A stretch of 64,000 nt of DNA from Neodontobutis hainanensis (taxonomy: Eukaryota > Chordata > Actinopteri > Gobiiformes > Odontobutidae). This document shows positions 1-12,904 of this stretch, in pieces. The notes under the pieces were generated by a model. That model did not search any database and was not told the origin of the DNA. It saw nothing but the letters and a program-made list of their open reading frames with translations. The DNA lies in assembly GCA_024349245.1 (NCBI GenBank), contig JALDNG010000024.1:6539501-6603500 (forward strand). Reading direction: 5' to 3'. Position numbers and translations under genes: made by a program. Numbering within the stretch: position 1 is the first letter of the stretch; each line of letters begins with the position of its first letter.

Positions 1-817
1 TCCCATAAGTCATGGCTTCTCTTGGCCTCAGTGCTGCTGTAACTCTCCTCCCACTCCTCTCTAAATGCTGCTGTTTCTGCTTACAATCACAAACTCAACC
101 GAGATGTCTGCACGCTTATTTCCTTCTCAGACATGTTTTTTCCCTAATGCTTAAACCTGGTCTTCTACCATTCCCCTCATCTTGTTCTTATCTCCTTAAC
201 CTTTTTAACAAATATTTCTCTTTCTCATACAATTCCTCAAGTCATCCTGCATCAACAATAGTGGCTAGATTTAATTTACTATTTAAACATTTTTAGTACG
301 TTTTCCATAAACAAAAAAAACTTTTATAACTTTTTAAAACAAGGATGACATGCTAACTGTGTGTCATATCCTTAGCATTATATGTACTTGAACAAGGTAA
401 AACTAGCAGTAGGCAATATCTTAAAAGTATTTGAGAAACATTAATTTGACCAAAACTATTTATTGGGTCAACCTAAGCAGTATTTATCATAAGAAACAAC
501 ATATTCACAAACTCAAAACAAATATTTCCACCATAAAAATGAGCGACTACATCTTACCAAATGCATTAAGATTAGCTAACAACAAGGCTACTTAGCAACG
601 CAAAAAAGTTCTGGCTTAAACCAAACCGTAAGTTAGCCAGTTCTAGCTTAGTATAAGCTTATGTTATATTGGCACCAGGTAAAGTTATTGATGCCTACCT
701 GGTTGTCTAATGTTTCAACCAAACTTCCCCACTTCTACCCCTCTATCATCTTCATATCCTCCTCTCCTGTCCTCCATCCTTCCCACCCCTGTGTTCCAGC
801 GGAGGAGCAGTCAGTCA

Positions 818-910
818 GCAGGTTGTTCCTTTGTGCTTGATCTAACCATGTGGCTGCCAGGTTCCTATAGTGGGACATGGTTCTGTCAAGCACCATGGAA
901 CGGCCCTGCC
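818..910 (+). ncRNA. mir218: pre-miR-218 hairpin in a slit2 intron
   Basis: Positions 831-851 match the conserved miR-218-5p sequence (seed TGTGCTT). Positions 877-898 match miR-218-3p with one C-to-T difference from the recalled mammalian form. Flanking bases 818-829 pair with 897-909 to extend the stem, and the loop lies at about 852-876. miR-218 is processed from slit2 and slit3 introns in vertebrates, so position and sequence agree. It should be co-transcribed with slit2. Confidence 0.96.
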
Positions 911-1368
911 AACCCTGCAGCATGGCCAAGACGCAAGAGACACAATGTCCTGCCTAACCCTTCAGCCTCTTACTGTCTGTGTGTGATAGATGACTGCCTT
1001 GGAGCGTGACTTAAGCCTTTTTTCTTCTGCTCTTATCTGGATTCTGAAGTAGTTTGAGCTGTGATTTCTAACAGTTAGAATTCCTGAACCCTAAATTTTC
1101 AAACCAAGTTTGTCTGGCTCTTTTTTGGGAGTGATATATGGAGTATTTTGAGATAATGCACACATTATAAAGTCAGTTTTTAATTAATTTCTGTCAGTTT
1201 GTAATTCAAACAAAATGAACACTTCTGCAACGTCTCAACGTAACTCCATTGTATCATAACCTTCACTCCACTAATTCATAATGTTTAAATTGGATGTAGT
1301 GCCAGTAAATGCTGGAGGCCCGTACATTGTCTGCAGAGAGCGTTTAGTGACATTGTGACTCTAAACAG

Positions 1369-2625
1369 GTACAGAGGATTACCGCAGCAAACTGGGAGGA
1401 GACTGCTTTGCTGATTTGGCCTGCCCTGAGAAATGCCGCTGCGAAGGCACTACGGTCGACTGCTCCAACCAGAAACTCACCAAAATACCCGACCACATCC
1501 CACAGTACACCGCTGAACTGTGAGTCACACACTTTGACAGTCTACTACAAAGCTATCTGTGTGTGGTATTGAGAAACAAACTTGAGATGGCTTTTTATCT
1601 TATCCCTTCTATGTTTCTGTCTCTTATGTCTCTCTTTGTGTCCAACCACCTTCTTCTTTTCTTATAGGCGGCTGAACAACAATGAATTTACTGTGCTTGA
1701 GGCTACAGGGATCTTCAAAAAGTTGCCTCACCTGAGAAAGATGTGAGTCAGACACATGTTGTGAAAATAACAGGAGCAAATGTGTTGCTCATAATGTGAT
1801 TCTCCGGTCACAGTGAGATGGCACTTTGCTGATAATGTGGTTCTATTCATCACTTTTACTCACTCCTATTTACTGATGATATTTTTGCTCTTCATTCCTA
1901 CAGTAACTTGAGCAATAATCGCATCACTGACATCGAGGAGGGGACGTTTGAAGGAGCTGCGGGCGTCAATGAGCTGATCTTGACCTCGAACAGACTGGAG
2001 AATATACACCACCGCATGCTCAAGGGACTAAGTGGCCTGCGGACACTGTAAGCACACACATTAGATGCATAGGCAATAACATTAGCACATCAAGAATGCT
2101 GAATTCAAATTAGGCCTTGCATTTTGTAACACTGTGAATGCATCATCATCCAAACATGTCAAACATTTTATATTGTCATAATTGTAGCATTGTACTGTAA
2201 AATACTCACATGTTCACATATATGTGTTTGTAAAGGATGCTCAGGAGCAACCGCATCAGCTGTGTGAGCAACAGCAGTTTCGTGGGGTTAAGCTCAGTGC
2301 GTCTTCTATCACTATATGACAACCAGATCACCTCTATGAACCCGGGAGCTTTTGACACACTACACTCTCTCTCTACTCTGTGAGTACAGACAATAATATG
2401 TATAGTAGATATAGATACGTAACGCAAGTACACTCTCTGAACTTGAATATTCTTGCAGGAACCTTCTGGCAAATCCGTTCAATTGTAATTGTCACCTTGC
2501 CTGGCTCGGCGATTGGCTGAGACGGAAACGCATCGTCACAGGCAACCCTCGGTGTCAGAGCCCTTACTTCCTTAAAGAGATTCCCATACAGGATGTGGCC
2601 GTCCAGGACTTTGCATGTGAAGATG
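1369..2625 (+). CDS. slit2: slit2 exons for LRR domain 3
   Basis: Exons 1369-1519, 1668-1742, 1904-2047, 2236-2379 and 2459-2625. The first carries the Cys-rich N-cap (CPEKCRCEG). The next three carry one, two and two leucine-rich repeats and have lengths 75, 144 and 144, the usual multiples of 24 residues. The last carries the C-cap (NPFNCNCHLAWLGDWL). The exons join in continuous frame; for example, 1519 ends in CT and 1668 begins with G, giving Leu. Everything from 1 to 1368 is upstream intron, in which I recognise only the miR-218 hairpin. Confidence 0.94.
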
Positions 2626-4917
2626 GTAAGTATCTGCAAACAAGCAGTTGTCTTTTATTTCAACACAAGCTCTTGCCAAGAGAGTTGCTATGGAAGTGCT
2701 GACTTTTACTCACAGGTGACTGTCAACTTTCTCAAGCTACAGCCCAATATTTCCCCTTTTTTAAATATCTTGGGAATGGATATGCAATGTTAGACCATAG
2801 TCTATTCATATCCATAGTTTTGCTTGGTCTAGTTTTATCACAAAACAGAGAAAAGAAAGAGGTAATATAAACCTATCCTGAATTAGTCACTTAATAAATT
2901 GATCTCTTTCAGGCAATGATGAGAACAGCTGCTCTCCAGTGCTGAGGTGCCCTGCAGAGTGCTCCTGTTTGGACACTGTGGTGCGTTGTAGCAACAAAGG
3001 CCTCACTACTCTACCCAAAGGACTGCCCAAGGAGACCACTGAACTGTGAGCTCAGAATTAACCTATTAAACACCATGTCCATGATTTTTATTTTCTTACT
3101 AGAGGTAGTCATAACTCATTTGAGCCTGCTAAACTGCAAACCACACCGATGGCTAGACACTCCAGTGACTCATGAGTGTTTTATAGCAGAAACTCATCAC
3201 ACACACAATTACTACTATAAGCAGAAAATGATAGCCTTAAATTGAACATGAGACATGGCTTAAAGGTATTCACAAGATGATACATTTCTCAAATATTAAC
3301 AAAGACTTAATTTATTCAGTAGATTAATAGCACATAGCACACAGACGCCCCAGCCATGTGTGTGTTATAGTTCCTCTGAGGATATTAAATATTAAACTCC
3401 AGTGTTTATTATGGCTCCGGCTCCAATGACTGCTCATGCTGCTAGAGATGAGGAATCTCCCATGTGATTCAATAACTTCATTCTCTCCCTCCTCATTTTC
3501 TCGCTCCCTCTTTCACAATCCTCCTTGTACCTTCTGTTCTGTTCCCCCTTCGTTGTTGTTTCCACACTTCTCTTTATTTTATAGGTATCTGGATGGTAAC
3601 CAGTTCACTCAGGTTCCTGTGGAGCTCTCCAATTACAAACACTTAACACTCATGTAAGTCTTTGCACAGTGAGCTACGTGGACATGTATGACATATACAT
3701 GCATTTATATTTATCAGGATCTTGACTGGAATGTTGTTTTTTCTGCACTTGGCTTCAGGACCAAAACTAACAGTCATTTTTTTCTCTAATAGCTCATTTG
3801 TATGTAAAGCCTGATGTATTATGACTTGGCCAATAACAGACTGAAGAGCACTATTTACTGTGTTTGTTAATGCATGTGAGTGTTTGATGTATCTGTTTTC
3901 CTTTTTCAGTGATTTGAGTAACAACCAGATCAGCACGCTGTCCAACCACAGCCTCAGTAACATGTCCGAGCTGCTTACCTTGTGAGTGTTGCCCTAAATG
4001 AGCTGCTTTGCCTTGTGTCCTGAAACTCATTTAAAGGTCTACACACGCTTTCTTGCATATCTTCGCTCTTAGACACAAACCTGGAACAATGCATTATCAG
4101 ATTTCACAAGCTTTTCAAATGCCTTAAAACTAACTTAAATTAATATATAAATTGGGTGAGTATGAGGTTTGGGCTCAACAGCAGCGATGTCTGTGCATTG
4201 TGGTCTCATAAATGACTAAAAATGATCCCTGTCACAAAATAATATGCAAACAAACAAGCCTCAATTTAGATTTTGCAAACTGTATTAGTATGTACAACAG
4301 TGCAGTGCTATTTTTCTTAGCTAATTACTTCTGCTGTTACGATGGAAGCTATTAAAGTTTAGAGCGCATGCTCTTTCAAATGAGGTTTGGTTGAATGAGC
4401 AACATCAGAAAAAATTGTAAACTCGTAATATACTACTATATATTATTTGTTTGGACTAAAAATGGAGTAGAAATGTACCCAAATGTGTGTCTGAATTGTG
4501 CATCACTGCTGGAGTCATATGCTCAGTGGAATATGGTCCTAAACAGGAAGGCACTCTAAAAGGCAATTCTAATGCCTATCTGTAATTATAGATATGCCGG
4601 AACAGTCCTTGACATTAACATCTTTATTTTGTGTGCAAAGCATCCTGAGCTACAACCGACTGCGGTGCATTCCAGTGAGAGCGTTTGATGGACTCAAGTC
4701 CCTGCGTCTGCTGTGAGTATCTTCACACAAACGGCAGATAACTAAGAAAGCCATGCCACTGATCCCCAACTTCCAACATTCAGACTGTTTCTATATAGTT
4801 GCTGCTCTTTACTCTCCCTTTCCTTGTGTGATTTCATAGGTCTCTCCATGGCAACGACATATCGCTGATACCAGAGGGAGCCTTCAAAGACCTATCATCA
4901 CTCTCCCACCTGTGAGT

Positions 4918-4965
<48 letters not shown>

Positions 4966-7900
4966 CACTGTCACTCGTGTCTGCCCTCCAGCCTTAAAGT
5001 TCTACATTAAGACATTAACAAGTCTCTTTACGGAATAAATATATATACATATATAAGTTCCAATAGTAGCTAAGCAACAAAGCCATCCTACTGCCTGAGT
5101 TTATTTTAAACCAAATGATAGAAATATGTAAACTAAACATACATTTGCAGAACCTATATTTAATATATAGTTATATAATATAGTTTATTTGTCTGTTTGA
5201 GAATATTATAAGTAGAGGTCACAAGAATTTTCATTTTAAAACAGTATTAAAAACTTGCTATCTTTAGAGTCTTTATTTTTTATTTTTGTAATGTATGAAT
5301 GATGTAGGATATTATATGATGTTGTTTTCTTCTGGAACCCCTCAGAAAATATAGGATTTTATTTTCCAAAGTTTCCATTTTTGTCCACCACACTATATTA
5401 AATTTGTCTGCTGAAAGACTAGAGTAGTTTTGAGCCTATATAAAAAATGACAAAAGAAATAAAATAGTGTGCACTATCTGTGATCAGCACCATGGATAGT
5501 GCAACCAAAGCTTCAACTGCCTCTTATTAGAAATGTTTTATGTTACAACAGAGCTGACACCGAATCACCAGCAGAAATACACCGTCACATTTGTTCTGTA
5601 GCTGAGGATTTATAATGAAACAGTCCCAAATTAAAATGCTGGTGAGTCTGTGCTTGCTGTTTTTAAGAGATTGTTCCTTCTTGTTATTGGCAGAGCTCTA
5701 GGGGCCAACCCTCTGCACTGTGACTGTCATATGCAGTGGCTGTCCGACTGGGTAAAGAGTGGCTACAAGGAGCCTGGCATTGCACGCTGTGCTGGGCCTG
5801 GTGACATGACTGACAAACTGCTTCTGACCACGCCATCAAAAAAGTTCACCTGCACAGGTACACAATTTTTACACTTACACATTTACATTTACAAAATGCT
5901 GAGGACTCCTTGAGGAGACCACAAGTTGCCATATGTTATTTTTGAATATGCCTAGTGTCATTTTGGCTTTATTTATCGTACTGTTGAACCTGAAAACCTT
6001 GATATCACATTCATTTTGAATACATGACTGAAACCTATTTTTAACCTAACCTAACGCACTGTAGAAGTCCCGGGGCCTTGTGGTTTTCTGGTGCCAGGTA
6101 AAGTAGACAATTATGTTGTTCCTGTTGAGTCGTCTCCTCCCCAGTTCCTCAAGACAGTCCTAGCCCAGTGCTTTGTTCCCTATGAGCCCAAAACTGACTG
6201 AACCATGTTTCTTCCCTCATGTTCTGACCAACAGTGTTGCCTCTCATTATGAGTAATGTGAGAGTCTTTTGTACATGCTATGGTCTTGCAAAATCTTAGT
6301 CTATAAATGTCCTAATTCAAATAAAAATTGCATTTTAACATGCAACATTCACACTCAATGTAATCAAAAAAAATTAGAATGTACATTATGAGTTTTGCAG
6401 GATTTTTAGTGTACAACTGTCTTGTTGCCTGTGCTATTTATTTATACATCTATGTTTACATTTGTAAAATGATACCTTGATGTTACAGGACCTGTGGACA
6501 TTAATATACAGGCAAAGTGTGACCCCTGCCTCTCCAACCCCTGCAAAAATGATGGCACCTGCACCAATGACCCCGTGAATTATTACCGCTGCAACTGCCC
6601 ATATGGATTTAAGGTACGCTCATCTATACCACTATGTCTACCAAATTAATATAATTTTTACAATTATTGGTCTCCAAATGCAATGTCAGGGTGTTTAAAA
6701 GTTAGTGGGAAGTTAATTTACTGGTTTTGTGTGTGTGTTTAGGGCCAGAACTGCGAGGAGCCCATCCACGCTTGCATCAGTAACCCATGCCAGAATGGAG
6801 GAACCTGCCATCTCAAGGAAGGAGAGGGAAGCAACTTCTGGTGAGAAACTGTATTATTTCACTAAAAGCTGCTAGTTCTTCCATGTTTTTTTGTGGTTAG
6901 TAAATCTGTCATTGCTTTTTTTTTTTTAAAACAAGTAGACACTAATTGCTCTTTACAGCATCTAATATAGCATCATTACTACAGAATCTCTCTCCACCAG
7001 CTTTAATTGGCTGCTAAATTACCTAATTGTTAAAAAATATACTGAATGCTCCCATTATGGTGTATTTAGTGTTTTGCAAAGCCCTGTTGCATTTAACAGT
7101 ACACTGCACAACAACATGATTACACTTACGGCAATGGCATAGCATTAGCTCATTATTTTGATGGGATAAATCCTTCACTGGCAGCACACCAGTAAGGCCT
7201 GTTGCCTTGCGTTTTAATTAAGGCAAGGCAACAGGGGAGCAGCTCTGGTCCCCCACTTGTGATTTTTTGGGCCTTTTTGCTTTTATTTGATAGTAGACAG
7301 TAGGTTGACAGGAACAGGATGAGAGAGAGGGGACGACGTGTGCTCTACCAACTGAGCTAGGGGCGCCCCCTTGCGAACATTGCATTTTATTTATTAGGTT
7401 GTTTAGTATTAACACAAACCTGATCTGTTTCCTGTGAGAACACTTGAACAAGCTCTTTTTGTTGTCCTTCTCTCATTTTGTCTACTCTGTTTCTGTATTT
7501 TCATCTTTCGTCTGCTTGGTTTTTCAGTTTGGAATATTCATTGTGAAGAGCTGCTGTTGACTAGATAATGAGATATTAATCCTCCAGACTGTGTGCTGCA
7601 TAAGAGCTCTTCATTAGGCCCATAACACAGCACTCTGCAGGCACATGTGTGTGGCAATAAACCTAAGCAGTAGTTACAAAGTTAGGGCACGCTCATGTTA
7701 ACAGAATAATGACTGCCTACTGGGAATATGTAGTCACTGTGCGTTCTACAGTGCACTACATTTTGTATGTGTTTGTCCCATCCCTGAGATTTGGTATTTT
7801 ATAGGCTCATGTTACTGTGTGTGATCTCAGGTGTGTGTGTCCAGAGGGCTTTGAAGGCGACACCTGTGAGATCAATATTGACGACTGTGAGGATAACGAC

Positions 7901-10900
7901 TGCGAGAACAACTCCACCTGCGTGGACGGGATCAACAACTACACCTGCATGTGCTCACCAGAATACACAGGTAACATTAGGATGGGTTATAGTTGGAAAG
8001 CTAGTTGACTCAGTGTTTAGCGTTTTGCAAATATGTGCCACAGAGAACTATCCCACAAAAAACTGTGGAACAGGGCAGATAGGAAAATCCAAATATGCAG
8101 ATATTATGAATAGGGGTCAGCAAAAAAAAAAAAAAAAAAAAACTCTAGCGGTTTACATGGGACTCATCCTTTTACAAAGACTGATTTGAATAATTGTTTA
8201 TGTTGATATTTTTCATAAAATAAAATTTATGCCATATTCTTAAATAGTCATATACAGCATTTGCATAGTTTTGCCTGCTTATGCAAACCGGAGTTGTGCT
8301 GGAAACTAAACTACATACATAAACTACATTGACAATACATTGGCAACTCCAAGTACCAGATTCAGCCTCACATCCTTTTACAACAACACCCCCGTGGCTA
8401 CTGTGGCTATATGTACTATTGTACTGTATGTCTGCTTTGCGCTGTGCTAATCATCTTTGACTGCAAACCTGTGTGCTGTGTTTCTCTCTGTCTTTCTATT
8501 GTTTGATTTGCTATTTTGAGTGTTGCTCTGCTTTCTATCATCTATTGTCTTGTTCTCTTTGTGTGTGTGTGTGTGTGTGTGTGGTTGCAGCTGCTACCAA
8601 TGAGGTGGAGAGAGGTTAGTTTGTTTTTCGCTGTGCCCTTCTTGTCACTCTCTTCTCCATTCCTTCCCTCATGTCCGTTTGATATCCACCCTCCTTAGAC
8701 ATGTGAGATTTTGACCCACAGACTTTCTAAAGCATGTATGCTTTATGTAAGCAATGCATCTCGTGTTCAAATGGCACTTCTGAGTGTTTGATTTACCCAC
8801 TGAGATATCTATGGTTATTGCGTTAGTTGTTTCATACATGTTCCTGTTGTCCTAACCCCAGTTGTGAACCCAGCACCGCTTCAATTATGCAGTCACACAG
8901 AATCTTTTATGCAACCCCTTGGGGACGTTGTGTTATTATTATTATAATATTTCCACTGCCTGTTCCACATCATTTCCTTTCTTTCTTAAACACAAATCTT
9001 TTTCCAGGGTTTTGTGGCCAAGTCTGTGGAAATATCTTTACTGCTAAAAATGTTTTAAAGCATGTACCACCTTAGAAAAATATTTGTATCTTCAATTGTT
9101 ATTATGGGCCAGCTACACTTCACACTACACACTTTACTATGCTATGCTATACTAACGATAGATGGTGCCTCAAAGAAAGTACCATCTTCAAAAAATGGTA
9201 TTCAGCTGTTTCACTTTTGATGTATGCTACTAAAATTTATGAGACCCTACAAATCAATAAAATATTCTTGTAACCCCTTACCCCATGAATGCACATGCCT
9301 CATTATTTAGACACATTAACAAGGATCACTAAGAGAGTGCATAATTCCCAAAGCACTTGTGAGTTGTAATGGCGTGTTTGATGCCTCATCACTGAGTCAT
9401 ATAGAGTTTGGAATTTCAGGAACTTCAGGATACACACGGGAATTTCGCAGGAAAAATGACATTCCTGGAGATGAGATCATTTATCATTGGTCCCTTCCAC
9501 AAGAGAGTCATCTATCATTGCAGTGCACACCCTTACCACACACATACACACACCTAATGCACTTACAGTATATAGTGATTTATCATTATTGCCTGTAATT
9601 GTTTGTGGCGTTGCATGCAAAGTACCAAAACAACACTATTGATTTCTCTGTGTGTGTGTGTGCGTGTTTCTATTCCCAGGGGAGCTCTGTGAAGAGAAAC
9701 TAGACTTCTGTGCTCCTGAGTTGAACCCCTGTCAGCACGATTCAAAGTGCATTTTGACCCCTCAGGGATACAAGTGAGTAGACCACACCAACTTCTTTGC
9801 AGTCTGCTGTACTGTACTTTCCATTTTCTCTCATGAGTTTAAAGCCAGGAACATTTCCCAAACTCAAATACATTTGTTGCTGATTTTCTTCCTATATGTA
9901 CATTTGTGTGAGTGATGATATATGCTCAATGTGTTGTGAGTTTGTGTGCTCTTACAACATACATAATTTGTTTCTGAGCCTACTGTATGTTCTGTTTCTT
10001 GTTTAACAACTTTATGTGTGTGTTTAGGTGTGAGTGCACTCCAGGCTATGTAGGCACACATTGTGAGCTAGATTATAATGACTGTGAAGAGAATAAATGT
10101 CAAAACGGAGCCCAGTGCATTGATGCTGTCAATGGATATACTTGCGTCTGTCCAGAAGGATACAGGTGAGATTCTTTTAGAGGAACTATTAGACATGATA
10201 ATGTGTGTAACTATCACTAATATAAATAATATGTTAAAGGAATGTTTAATGCCTATGAGGGTGGGTTAGTGTGGGAACGGCTCCCTCTTGTGTCTGATGT
10301 TATTTTGCACTTTTAATTTCATCCTATATTTATATGTGTGTAAATATGTTTTGCAGTGGTTTGTTCTGTGAGTTTTCCCCTCCCATGGTTCTTCCTCGCA
10401 CTAGTCCCTGCGACAACCATGAGTGTCTCAATGGGGCACAGTGTGTTGTCATGGGAATAGACCCCCGCTGTCAGTGTCTCCACGGATACGAAGGTGAGCA
10501 CTGTGAGACGCTAGTCAGTGTCAACTTTGTGAACCGTGAGTCGTACCTGCAGCTTCCGTCCAACCTGATCTCACCACAAACCAACATCAGCCTGCAGGTG
10601 CGTCCTCTGTCAAACACTTTAATGTCTGCAAACATTTGAGTGGCTACTTAAAATAACATGATGTTTGTAGATTGCAACAGACGAGGACAGTGGGGTGTTG
10701 CTGTACAAAGGTGACAATGATTACATAGCCATGGAGTTGTTCAGGGGACGACTACGGGTCAGTTACGACACAGGATCCTACCCTCCCTCTGCTATATACA
10801 GGTATGTAGGCTACCATAACGGCACCGATAAAAACACAAACAATACCATTATGTAAGATGTATGCACTAAAGTGTATATTTTTCCGATCATTCTCAGTGT

Positions 10901-12904
10901 GGAGACAGTGAACGATGGGCACTTCCATGCTGTGGAGTTGGTAGCTTCAGATGAGACTCTGTCTCTGTCCATTGATGGTGGGCTGCCCAAATCCATCAAC
11001 TCAATCAGCAAACAGTCCACACTGAACATTGATTCTCCACTTTACCTAGGAGGTGAGGCCCAACTACTGACCTTGTTTTGCTTGTATGGACACTCTCAAC
11101 ATTGCTGAAGGTTGTATGGTAAAACATTTAATGTCGTCAGTGATGCTTATACATTTATTACATTTATTATTTTGAGTAATGCGCCATTACAGCACAAGTC
11201 TAGTTGATACTACCCCTTCTCTTCTGCTTATTATTTATTATTTTCAAGTTTTATTTTGTTTTGTTTGGTTGTCAAATAATTTAACATTCATTCCTTTAAT
11301 CATCTTAGGACCCTTTTTACTCACAGATAGTTGAAGGCAGACTAATGTAGCCTTTTATAATTGTTCATCCAATCAAAGAAAGCGCCTACAAAGAATCTTG
11401 ACAAAGTATATAGGCTTGCAAATGCAAATCAGTGCGATCATATTGTTTTTTGCAGGTATGCCAAAGCATGCTTCTCTCTCTAGCGGACTGTCAGCACTGC
11501 AGCACAGCTCTGGGGGCAGAAATGGCACCAGTTTCCATGGCTGTCTGCGTAACCTTTACATCAATGGGAAGCTGCAGGACCTTGGAGTCGGTCTGGGACC
11601 CGGAAGTGTAGGTGTAGATTTGGAAAGTGCACAAAGTACCAATGGGCAGAGGATAGGACAAGGGGTAGAGCCTGGATGTCAGCCCTGCCAAACAGGTGCG
11701 TGTGTTCAGGGAGACTGCCACCCAACGGGACACCGCGGCTTCACGTGCACCTGCCATCCAGGCTGGACAGGGACTCTGTGTGACCAGCAGGTCAACAACC
11801 CCTGTGAAGGGCACAAGTGAGTGTGCATAACATGGAAAAATGAGACTGCCGTTTGTAATTGAAAAATCTGGAGGAACACTTTTTCTCTTTTCATCAGGTG
11901 TGTGCATGGTACCTGTGTCCCAATCAACTCCTACTCATACTCATGCCGCTGCCAGCCTGGATACACTGGGGTCCTTTGTGATGAGCAGGACCAAGAAGCA
12001 AACAGCCCATGCAGTCTATCCCGCTGCAAGCACGGCAAATGTAGAGTTTCAGGACTGGGAAAGCCGTACTGCGAGTGTAACAGTGGATACACAGGAGAGG
12101 CCTGTGACAAAGGTGAGGGTTACTTGAGATGAGATGTTTGAATTTGTTGGCATTACCTGCTACTGTCTTCTTAGCTTCTTGTCTGTTACTAAACTCCGAT
12201 TCCCAGCTGTTGGGATGTGTTTGTATCTAACACTGCTGTCTCTACTTTTCTAAACTTTAACTCAGCGTCACCTGAGCTTCCTCACAATCCCACACGGGGG
12301 GTTACTCAGGTGAGAATTTCCACTCAAATCTTACAGTGTTGTTTAAAAGACTCCAAAGGAAGCATTTCTGTTCTCCATTCAAATGTGTTTTCTTCATTCC
12401 ACTTCATTCCATACACATTAGAACATCACTTACTGGTATAAAAGTAAAAATAGATTAGACCTATCCAGAATCATTTAGACTTATTTTACAGTTTCCTGTG
12501 AAGCACTTTATGTCATTGTTTTTCACTTTTACATGTAACATTATGTCATGCACCATGTGCCATCTTGTTCCTTTTCCACTTTTATAGGATTTTATTAGGC
12601 TTAAGCAGACATCCACTGACAATATTTTTTCTTCTTAATCACTACAGAGGTGGCTTGCCGAGGGGAACGGATCCGAGATGTCTACCAGAGACAACAAGGC
12701 TATGCGGCGTGCCAAACCCAGGAGAAGGTCTCCCGCCTAGAGTGTCGGGGCAGCTGTGCGGGGGGCGCCGATGGACAGGGCACCTGCTGCACCCCCCTAC
12801 GCAGCAAACGCAGGAAATACACCTTCCAGTGCACTGACGGATCCTCCTTTGTTCAGGAAGTGGAAAAGGTGGTCAAATGTGGCTGTACAAAATGTTTATC
12901 ATAA
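1369..12904 (+). CDS. slit2: slit2, 3' half: Slit guidance ligand 2 (partial, spliced)
   Basis: Slit2 is a secreted Robo ligand that repels growing axons and migrating cells. Twenty-two exons with clean AG/GT borders and continuous phase encode, in order, LRR domains 3 and 4 with their Cys-rich caps, a first group of EGF repeats, a laminin G domain, further EGF repeats and a C-terminal cystine knot. The LRR3 cap and repeats (CPEKCRCEGTTVDCSNQKL) match vertebrate SLIT2 closely and SLIT1 and SLIT3 less well, from recalled family sequences. Signal peptide and LRR domains 1 and 2 must lie left of the window. The stop is TAA at 12902-12904 after CTKCLS. Exons are listed in the domain entries that follow. 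The miR-218 hairpin in the preceding intron supports a Slit identity independently, because that microRNA is hosted by slit2 and slit3 in vertebrates. Confidence 0.96.
2913..5857 (+). CDS. slit2: slit2 exons for LRR domain 4
   Basis: Exons 2913-3045, 3585-3653, 3910-3981, 4641-4712, 4840-4911 and 5694-5857. The N-cap reads CPAECSCLDTVVRCSNKGL. Four exons of 69-72 nt each hold a single LRR. The C-cap reads NPLHCDCHMQWLSDWVKS. LRR domain 4 mediates Slit dimerisation in the family. The donor at 4912 runs directly into a (CA)n tract. No other gene is seen in the introns. Confidence 0.94.
4916..4962. repeat. (CA)n microsatellite in a slit2 intron
   Basis: About 23 CA units begin four bases after the splice donor at 4912. 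Confidence 0.95.
6489..10597 (+). CDS. slit2: slit2 exons for EGF repeats 1-6 and cleavage site
   Basis: Exons 6489-6613, 6743-6840, 7831-7970, 9680-9773, 10028-10165 and 10357-10597, with a candidate microexon at 8591-8614. Repeated six-Cys patterns such as CLSNPCKNDGTC and DCEDNDCENNSTC identify EGF modules, several with the calcium-binding DxD/E start. The 10357 exon contains PPMVLPRTSPCDN. In SLIT2 this is the known proteolytic cleavage region, between Arg and Thr, here between 10399 and 10400. The last exon also enters the laminin G domain (LVSVNFVNRESYLQ). Confidence 0.93.
7218..7372 (-). repeat. tRNA-derived SINE fragment
   Basis: On the minus strand the sequence starts with a tRNA-like box A (TAGCTCAGTTGGTAGAGC) and ends in a tail resembling AATAAAAGCAAAAAGGCC, as in common teleost tRNA SINEs. 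The box B region is missing, so the copy is internally shortened. It lies in a slit2 intron. Confidence 0.75.
8591..8614 (+). CDS. slit2: candidate in-frame 24-nt slit2 microexon
   Basis: A 24-nt block lies between a strong acceptor (long pyrimidine and GT tract, then TTGCAG) and the donor GTTAGT. Joined to the exon ending at 7970 (phase 1) and the exon starting at 9680, it keeps the frame and adds eight residues (AATNEVER) between two EGF repeats. I see this in the sequence but cannot confirm use. If skipped, the flanking exons still join in frame. Confidence 0.55.
10671..11816 (+). CDS. slit2: slit2 exons for laminin G domain and EGF 7
   Basis: Exons 10671-10801, 10898-11052 and 11456-11816. 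The first two encode typical laminin G strands (ATDEDSGVLLYKGDND, SYDTGSYPPSAIYS). The third finishes the domain with NGTSFHGCLRNLYINGKLQD and adds an EGF repeat (CQTGACVQGDCHPTG). The loop between the laminin G end and the EGF repeat (around 11590-11680) is longer than I recall in mammalian SLIT2. Confidence 0.93.
11898..12904 (+). CDS. slit2: slit2 last EGF repeats and C-terminal cystine knot
   Basis: Exon 11898-12112 encodes two EGF-like repeats (CVHGTCVPINSYSYSCRC, CKHGKCRVSGLGKPYCEC). Exon 12648-12904 encodes the CT domain starting ACRGERIRDVYQRQQGYAAC and ending CGCTKCLS, with the basic LRSKRRK motif also seen in other vertebrate Slits. A six-residue insertion lies before the paired cysteines compared with recalled mammalian SLIT2 (GGADGQGTCC here, GGQCC there). 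Confidence 0.95.

Noticed and set aside
8102..8189. Open frame through the poly-A run near 8121-8140, continuing the slit2 exon frame.
   Set aside because: It is intron read-through in an alternate frame. The exon ends at the GTAACA donor at 7970.
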